Positions 5,058-9,623 of a DNA stretch of 9,623 bases are shown piece by piece. The stretch lies in contig DLND01000156.1 of assembly GCA_002476905.1 (NCBI GenBank), positions 8,161-17,783 of the forward strand. Direction: 5' to 3'. Position 1 is the first letter of the stretch. Every line of letters starts with the position of its first letter. Below the pieces are notes generated by a model, which did no database searches, was not told the DNA's origin, and saw only the letters and a program-made list of their open reading frames with translations. The translations under genes were made by a program, and so were the position numbers. This DNA is from Flavobacteriales bacterium UBA7519. GTDB lineage: Bacteria > Bacteroidota > Bacteroidia > Flavobacteriales > Weeksellaceae.

Positions 5058-6545
5058 ATGAAAATATTAACAGCAAACCAAATCAAAAACTGCGATACAG
5101 CGACTATCGAAAAAGGTATTAGTTCCATCGCATTGATGGAAAAAGCAGCCACAAAATGTTGTGATTGGATTATAGATTATTTCAGGAATGTGGACAAATT
5201 TTTGATTTTTTGTGGAAATGGCAACAATGGCGGCGACGGTTTTGCGATCGCCAGAATACTTTATGAAAAAGGATTTGATATCGAAGTTTTTATCAATAAA
5301 AAAAATATGAAATTTTCTCGAGAGGCAGAGATTAATTTCAAAAAAATAAAAGCAATAAGCGGAATTGATGTTAAAGATTTTTCTGAGGTTTTTAATGTCA
5401 ATGATGAAAAATCTATTATCGTTGATGCTTTGTTTGGTTATGGTCTGAATAGAGAATTGTCTGATGACTTTAAAAATTTAATCAAAAAATTAAATCAAAT
5501 TAAAGCTCAGAAAATCTCAATAGATATTCCAACCGGACTTTATGCGGATAAAATAATTGAAGAAAATTCTACTGTTTTCAAAGCGGATTTTACTTTGACT
5601 TTTCAGTTTTATAAAAGAAGTTTCCTCCATCCCGAAACTGGAAAATTCTGCGGGAAAATTATAGTTTTAAATATTGATTTGGATAAAGATTTTATAAATG
5701 AAGTTGAAACGGATTATTTTGTAATTGATGAAAAATTAATCAAAGAAATTTATAAACCTCGTGGAGATTTTTGCCACAAAGGTACTTTCGGAAAAAGTAT
5801 TTTAGTGGGCGGAAGTTACGGTAAAATGGGCGCCATTCTGATGTCAACTTTATCTGCTTTGAAAACCGGAAGTGGTTTGACTTTTACCATTGCACCAGAA
5901 TGTGGTAATGTTATTTTGCAATCTCAAATTCCGGAGGCGATGTTTATTGGCTCAGGAAAAAATTATATTGATAAAATCGAAATTCAGGAAAAGGCAGTTT
6001 ATGGAATTGGACCAGGTTTGGGAAAAGAAAAGCAGACCCAAAAAGCAATTTTTGAGTTTCTGGAAAGTTACAATCAATATGTTGTTTTAGATGCTGATGC
6101 GCTCAATATTCTGGCGGAAAATAATAATTTAAATTTAATACCTAAAAATGCTGTCATCACACCACATCCCTTGGAATTTGAAAGGTTGTTTGGAAAAACT
6201 GCAAACTCTTTTGAAAGTATAGAATTAGCAAAACAGAAAGCGAAAGAATTGCAAATTTTCATCATTCTGAAAGACCATCATACAGCTGTAATCACTCCGG
6301 AAAAAAAAGTGTTTTATAATATCACAGGCAATTCCGGAATGGCAAAAGGTGGAAGCGGAGATGTTCTGACAGGGATTTTAACATCATTAATTTCTCAAAA
6401 ATATGAAATCGAAAAATCTTGCATCTTCGGGGTTTGGCTTCACGGAAAAGCTGGAGATTTGGCAGCGCAAAAATTTTCAAAAGAAGCGATGTTACCCACA
6501 GATCTCATTAATAAGATAGGTGAAGTTTTTAAAAGTTTGAGTTAA
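5058..6545 (+). CDS. nnr: Bifunctional NAD(P)H-hydrate epimerase / ADP-dependent dehydratase
   Basis: A 495-residue fusion that repairs damaged NAD(P)H hydrates: the N-terminal epimerase interconverts R- and S-NAD(P)HX and the C-terminal kinase-fold dehydratase restores NAD(P)H from the S form using ADP. The epimerase (about 1-215) starts with MKILTANQIKNCDTATIEKG, has the glycine-rich GNGNNGGDG at 53-61, the DALFGYGL motif at 123-130, and DIPTGL at 156 (usually DxPSG). The dehydratase (about 230-495) shows HKGTFGKSILVGGS (240-253), GIGPGLG (316-322), the DADALN motif (345-350), TPHP (368-371) and the GNSGMAKGGSGD loop (424-435), with Asp435 as the expected catalytic residue. Both halves look intact. 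I chose ATG 5058 because the family N-terminus begins there, not at the in-frame TTG 5025. It is convergent with, and overlaps the stop of, the topoisomerase gene. Confidence 0.95.
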   Translation: MKILTANQIKNCDTATIEKGISSIALMEKAATKCCDWIIDYFRNVDKFLIFCGNGNNGGDGFAIARILYEKGFDIEVFINKKNMKFSREAEINFKKIKAISGIDVKDFSEVFNVNDEKSIIVDALFGYGLNRELSDDFKNLIKKLNQIKAQKISIDIPTGLYADKIIEENSTVFKADFTLTFQFYKRSFLHPETGKFCGKIIVLNIDLDKDFINEVETDYFVIDEKLIKEIYKPRGDFCHKGTFGKSILVGGSYGKMGAILMSTLSALKTGSGLTFTIAPECGNVILQSQIPEAMFIGSGKNYIDKIEIQEKAVYGIGPGLGKEKQTQKAIFEFLESYNQYVVLDADALNILAENNNLNLIPKNAVITPHPLEFERLFGKTANSFESIELAKQKAKELQIFIILKDHHTAVITPEKKVFYNITGNSGMAKGGSGDVLTGILTSLISQKYEIEKSCIFGVWLHGKAGDLAAQKFSKEAMLPTDLINKIGEVFKSLS

Positions 6546-7528
6546 TTTAATTTCGATTTCAACATATACAAAACACCTACTTCAGTTTCAGAAAGATTTT
6601 CATTTTTTCTTAGGAGTTTTTTAATTTCTTTCTGAAAATAATTAATGGTTTGTCCGTTTTTATAATGCTCAAAAATTCTCGGATCTATATAAGAATCTCG
6701 TGCAACAGAAGGCGTATTACCCAATTTTTCAGAAACGGTAACAATGGCATTCCGGATGCGTTTTTTCATCTCCTTCTGTTGTTGTTTTTCACAAATTCCT
6801 AATTCGTCCAAAATTCCTGTAGCAATCATCGTTCCAGCCCAAGTTCTGAAGTCTTTTGCAGAAAATTCTTCGCCCATTATTTCTTTGATATATTGGTTCA
6901 GATCTTGGCTTTCAACAGTTATTAAATCGCCGTTTTCATCATAGTATTTGAAAAGTCTGTAGCCTGGCAATTCTTCCAAATCAGAAATTACTTTTGATAA
7001 TTTGGAATTAATAATATGCTTTTCTTGAAATTTTCCCGATTTTCCTTTATATGCAAAAATCATTTCGTCGCCGTCTATTGTGAGGTGTTTTTTTCTGATA
7101 GTAGTAAGCCCGTAGCTTTGGTTTTGCTGGGTATATTTTGGACTTCCCGGTCGGAAATAGGCAGAATCCAGAAGCCTAACCATCGCTGCCATCACTTTTT
7201 CACGGGACATTTTTTTCTTTCGCAGATGTTGTCCTGTGACACGTCGCATATGTTCCAGACTTTCTGCGAAATGCAGAATTCTATCAAACTTGTCTGCGTC
7301 TTTTTTTGCCCTGAATTTCGGGTTATAAATATATTGCTTTCTGCCTTTTTGGTCTCTGCCTACCGCTAGTATTTTGGCTCTCTTATTGGTGGTAATCTCT
7401 ACGTCTGTCCAGGCAGGAGGTATGACGAGAGATTTGATATAATCAATTTTATCTTTATCTTTTATCTTTAATTGATCTTTTGTTGTATAGAAAAAATTTT
7501 TGCCTGCAGATTGTCTCAAAAGTTTCAT
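6542..7528 (-). CDS. Type IB DNA topoisomerase (poxvirus-like)
   Basis: A 328-residue bacterial topoisomerase IB, which relaxes supercoils by cutting one strand through a 3'-phosphotyrosine intermediate. The N-terminal cap (about 1-85) contains YIKSLVIPPAWTDVEI and the RDQKGRKQYIYNP strand. The catalytic domain (about 90-300) carries the tyrosine-recombinase-like set: Arg145 in TTIRKKH, Lys in the GKSGK hairpin (161-166), Arg228 in FRTWAGT, Asn271 in GNTPSVARDSY, and the nucleophile Tyr280 followed by IDP. Spacing Asn271-Tyr280 matches Asn280-Tyr289 of the Deinococcus radiodurans enzyme (recalled). The length agrees with that group. The gene stands alone on the minus strand; its stop overlaps that of the NAD(P)HX repair gene, and I see no clear promoter in the 159-bp gap upstream of its start. 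Confidence 0.95.
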   Translation of the reverse strand: MKLLRQSAGKNFFYTTKDQLKIKDKDKIDYIKSLVIPPAWTDVEITTNKRAKILAVGRDQKGRKQYIYNPKFRAKKDADKFDRILHFAESLEHMRRVTGQHLRKKKMSREKVMAAMVRLLDSAYFRPGSPKYTQQNQSYGLTTIRKKHLTIDGDEMIFAYKGKSGKFQEKHIINSKLSKVISDLEELPGYRLFKYYDENGDLITVESQDLNQYIKEIMGEEFSAKDFRTWAGTMIATGILDELGICEKQQQKEMKKRIRNAIVTVSEKLGNTPSVARDSYIDPRIFEHYKNGQTINYFQKEIKKLLRKNENLSETEVGVLYMLKSKLN

Positions 7529-7690
7529 ATAATTACATTTGGTAAAATTCCTCTAACAATAAAAATGCCGATTTTGAAAGTTTTTGAATCAGTATGAAAT
7601 CACATTGTATAGTTGTTTTTATGATTTTATTAACAATGAGAAACAAGGGTGTTTGAGCGAAAATCTTTATTTTAGCAAAAATTTTTTTTG
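7529..7690. other. Divergent intergenic region between topoisomerase IB and ftsX
   Basis: An AT-rich gap that must hold promoters for both genes. The best plus-strand candidate is TTG (7584-7586), a 21-nt spacer and TATAGTTG (7608-7615), one mismatch from TAnnTTTG. A second near-match, TATTTTAG (7668-7675), is only 16 nt before the ftsX ATG and lacks a -33 element. On the minus strand I see no good consensus. No ORF or RNA gene is evident. Confidence 0.35.
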
Positions 7691-8590
7691 ATGCCAAAGA
7701 CAGTTGATGACTTTAACAAAAGCAGATTAAGATCAAGTAATATTACGGTAGTTATCAGTATTTCACTGGTTTTGTTTCTAGTAGGATTATTCGGATTGAT
7801 ACTGATCAATGCTCAGAAATATTCTGATTATATCAAGGAGCAGCTGGTAGTAGAAGCTTACTTTGATGAGTATCTGGATCCACGAGATTCTGCAAAAACA
7901 TTAAAATTCCAAGAGGAAACTTTTGCAAAAATCAAGCAACAAAATTATGTCAAGCAAGCAGAATACATTTCCAAAGAAAAAGCTTCTGTTCTGGCAAAAA
8001 AACAATTGGGAATAGACTCAGATGCATTGTTTGAGGAAGATATTTTCCCTGCATCTGTGGAGGTAACCCTAAAACCGGAGTTCGTAGATCCGCAAAAAAT
8101 TGACGGTGTTGTAAATCAGCTGAAAGCTATTGATGGTGTGAAAGATGTGGTAAATGATAATAAACTTACCATAGATGTTTACAATAATTTGAACAGAATA
8201 CTGACTTGGATTTTTGCCTTTTCAGTTTTATTCCTAGTTGTTGCCATTGTCCTGATAAATAATTCGATTAGACTAAAAATATTTTCAAAACGATTCATTA
8301 TCAAAACTATGCAGCTTGTAGGGGCAAAGAGAAGATTTATTCTTATGCCTTTTATAAAGGAAGCTCTGGTTTTGGGACTGATTGGAGCCTTAATCGCTTT
8401 ACTAGCGTTAGGCGGAACGTGGTATTATTTCACAAGTCAGATAGGAACACCTTTCGTACAGGATACAAATCAGTATGTTTTACTGGTAATCATAATTCTT
8501 TTTGTAGGTATTTTTATTACCATTGCAAGTACTATCTTTGCAACCTGGAGATTCTTACGAAGTAACGTAGATGATCTTTATTACTCATAA
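7691..8590 (+). CDS. ftsX: Cell division protein FtsX (ABC-type permease)
   Basis: A 299-residue FtsX. With the ATPase FtsE it forms an inner-membrane complex at the septum that activates peptidoglycan hydrolases during division. TM1 is at about 18-40, followed by the periplasmic domain (about 43-168), then TM2 (170-191), a cytoplasmic coupling segment IFSKRFIIKTMQLVGAKRRFI (197-217) that should contact FtsE, TM3 (about 223-246) and TM4 (262-286), ending RFLRSNVDDLYYS. This is the four-TM FtsX layout with the extracellular domain after TM1. I chose ATG 7691 over the adjacent in-frame TTG 7688. The ftsE gene is not in the window, which is common in Bacteroidota, where the pair is often split. 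The DUF3098 gene follows after 2 nt, so the two are one operon. Confidence 0.95.
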   Translation: MPKTVDDFNKSRLRSSNITVVISISLVLFLVGLFGLILINAQKYSDYIKEQLVVEAYFDEYLDPRDSAKTLKFQEETFAKIKQQNYVKQAEYISKEKASVLAKKQLGIDSDALFEEDIFPASVEVTLKPEFVDPQKIDGVVNQLKAIDGVKDVVNDNKLTIDVYNNLNRILTWIFAFSVLFLVVAIVLINNSIRLKIFSKRFIIKTMQLVGAKRRFILMPFIKEALVLGLIGALIALLALGGTWYYFTSQIGTPFVQDTNQYVLLVIIILFVGIFITIASTIFATWRFLRSNVDDLYYS

Positions 8591-8592
8591 AA

Positions 8593-8901
8593 ATGGCAAA
8601 AAAAACACACAATAAATATTCGGCTGATGATTTTGGCGCACCGTCCGATAACACAGAAAAAAAGACATTCTATTTCGGAAGTAAAAATTTCAAACTAATG
8701 CTTATTGGACTTGGAATGATTTTATTAGGTTTTGTTTTGATGTTAGGCGCAGATGCCAACACCACTCCCGATGGCAGATTTGACCCCAATTATTGGAACG
8801 AAGATATATTTTCCTTCAGAAGAATCAGATTAGCACCGATGTTGGTTATTGCTGGATTTGTGGTTCAGGTTTTTGCAATTCTGAAAAGAAACAAAGATTA
8901 A
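8593..8901 (+). CDS. DUF3098-family small membrane protein
   Basis: A 102-residue protein with a polar N-terminus (1-28), the FYFGSKNFKLM entry into TM1 (about 34-53), a short loop rich in Asp and Asn, the conserved NEDIFSFRRIRLAP block (69-82) and TM2 (about 79-97), ending in a basic tail. The FSFRR-x-LAP block and two-TM plan identify DUF3098, a family I know almost only from Bacteroidota, regularly next to ftsX and uppP. No biochemical function is known. The 2-nt gap from ftsX and the shared terminator downstream imply co-expression, so a supporting role in division or envelope synthesis is a reasonable inference. It was recognised from sequence features only. Confidence 0.88.
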   Translation: MAKKTHNKYSADDFGAPSDNTEKKTFYFGSKNFKLMLIGLGMILLGFVLMLGADANTTPDGRFDPNYWNEDIFSFRRIRLAPMLVIAGFVVQVFAILKRNKD

Positions 8902-8923
8902 ATTTTAATAAAAAATACAATTA

Positions 8924-8931
8924 TAACTTTG
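8924..8931 (+). promoter_or_regulatory. Candidate -7 element of the uppP promoter, inside the terminator left arm
   Basis: TAACTTTG matches TAnnTTTG exactly, 47 nt before the uppP ATG; transcription would start near 8938, in the hairpin loop. No TTG is seen at the -33 distance. A transcript starting there would lack the left arm and so could not form the terminator. Confidence 0.45.
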
Positions 8932-8961
8932 TCTTGGTGAAACTGAGGCAAAGTTTTTTTT
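8925..8961 (+). terminator. Rho-independent terminator after ftsX-DUF3098
   Basis: AACTTTGTCTT (8925-8935) pairs with GAGGCAAAGTT (8945-8955), with two G-T wobbles and a 9-nt loop, followed by an 8-T run (8954-8961). It should end the ftsX-DUF3098 transcript before uppP. The left arm overlaps a candidate uppP -7 element. Confidence 0.75.
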
Positions 8962-8978
8962 AATAAAACAAACACACT

Positions 8979-9623
8979 ATGGATTTGATCAAAGCAATTA
9001 TCATTGCAATCATAGAAGGACTTACAGAATATCTTCCGATTTCTTCAACTGCTCATATGGGATTTGCAGCAAGCTTGATGGGATTAGAAGAAACTGAATT
9101 TCTCAAGATGTTTCAGGTTTCTATCCAGTTCGGGGCAATACTTTCTGTAGTGGTTGCCTATTGGAAAAAATTCTTTGATTTTAGTAATCTTCAGTTTTAT
9201 TACAAATTAGCTTTTGCTGTTTTGCCAGCTTTGGGAATTGGTTTTTTCTTAGATGATGTTATTGAATCTGTTTTAGGGAATCAAATCGCTATTTCGTCTG
9301 TTTTGGTTTTAGGAGGAGTTGTTTTATTGTTTGCAGATAATTGGTTCAAGAATCCAATTATTCACGATGAGAAAGAAATCACGATCAAAAAAGCGGTGAC
9401 TATTGGTTTTTGGCAATGTTTGGCAATGATGCCGGGAACAAGTAGAAGTGCTGCTTCTATTATTGGAGGAATGTCTCAAGGATTATCAAGAAAAGCTGCT
9501 GCCGAATTTTCATTTTTCTTGGCTGTTCCAACGATGTTAGCTGTAACACTTTATTCTGTTTTTGTAAAAACTTGGGGTAAAGAAACTCCAAATCCACAGA
9601 AAGGTTATGAGATGATTTTAGCT
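8979..9623 (+). CDS. uppP: Undecaprenyl-diphosphate phosphatase UppP (BacA), 3' end cut off by window edge
   Basis: The first 215 residues of an expected 265-275. UppP dephosphorylates undecaprenyl diphosphate at the membrane, recycling the lipid carrier for peptidoglycan and other envelope polymers; high dosage gives bacitracin resistance. Motif 1 is EGLTEYLPISSTAH (13-26), holding the two catalytic-region glutamates (13, 17) and His26. Motif 2 is PGTSRSAAS (152-160), with Arg156 matching the essential Arg of E. coli UppP. Several hydrophobic segments fit the polytopic fold (about 1-20, 48-62, 76-92, 104-121, 175-197). Small changes from the common consensus are STAH for STGH and SRSAAS for SRSGAT. 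The reading frame is open to the last base, with no stop. It lies downstream of ftsX-DUF3098 behind a terminator. Confidence 0.95.
   Translation, partial: MDLIKAIIIAIIEGLTEYLPISSTAHMGFAASLMGLEETEFLKMFQVSIQFGAILSVVVAYWKKFFDFSNLQFYYKLAFAVLPALGIGFFLDDVIESVLGNQIAISSVLVLGGVVLLFADNWFKNPIIHDEKEITIKKAVTIGFWQCLAMMPGTSRSAASIIGGMSQGLSRKAAAEFSFFLAVPTMLAVTLYSVFVKTWGKETPNPQKGYEMILA

Noticed and set aside
6744..7369. Two plus-strand open frames (6744-6944 and 7016-7369) opposite topoisomerase IB.
   Set aside because: The minus-strand gene has all catalytic motifs; these are low-complexity shadows rich in Phe, Ser and Cys.

Overview
The window looks like a chromosomal segment of an AT-rich Bacteroidota bacterium of class Flavobacteriia, most like the Chryseobacterium/Weeksellaceae group (an inference from gene content, not a database match). 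Support comes from exact Bacteroidota promoters (TTG-N19-TAnnTTTG), the near absence of Shine-Dalgarno sites, two GLPGLI-family secreted proteins (a family largely confined to Bacteroidota), a DUF3098 gene beside ftsX, and A-rich start contexts. I see no mobile element, CRISPR array, rRNA or integrase.

Left end (1-2796): the 5' part of an initiator tRNA-Met gene runs off the left edge on the minus strand, with a perfect promoter. Divergent from it is a two-gene operon: a BlaI/MecI-type winged-helix repressor, joined by a 1-nt stop/start overlap to a large M56 (BlaR1-like) membrane metallopeptidase. The operon promoter is flanked and overlapped by two ACTA-N6-TAGT dyads, one touching the -33 element and one at the start site, as expected for autorepression by BlaI. 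The M56 protein has no penicillin-binding sensor. Its long periplasmic part carries five 23-residue NSPEF repeats, a charged coiled coil and a TonB-plug-like tail. A hairpin terminator follows.

Middle (2797-4553): two tandem genes for secreted GLPGLI-family proteins, close paralogs with a nearly identical core, end at a strong bidirectional terminator shared with the opposing mscL gene (4555-4929, minus). These genes may be outputs or partners of the BlaI/M56 sensor, but that link is only positional.

Right half (4930-9623): housekeeping genes. mscL and the fused NAD(P)HX epimerase/dehydratase gene are divergent across a 128-bp AT-rich gap holding a perfect 10-bp-arm palindrome. The NAD(P)HX repair gene converges on a topoisomerase IB gene, the two stop codons overlapping. 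Then, on the plus strand, come ftsX, a DUF3098 membrane protein and uppP (undecaprenyl-diphosphate phosphatase, cut by the right edge). This is a cell-division and cell-wall cluster in which a terminator before uppP overlaps a candidate uppP promoter.

The most interesting part is the BlaI/M56 operon: two well-placed candidate operators and a sensor domain that is not a beta-lactam receptor.
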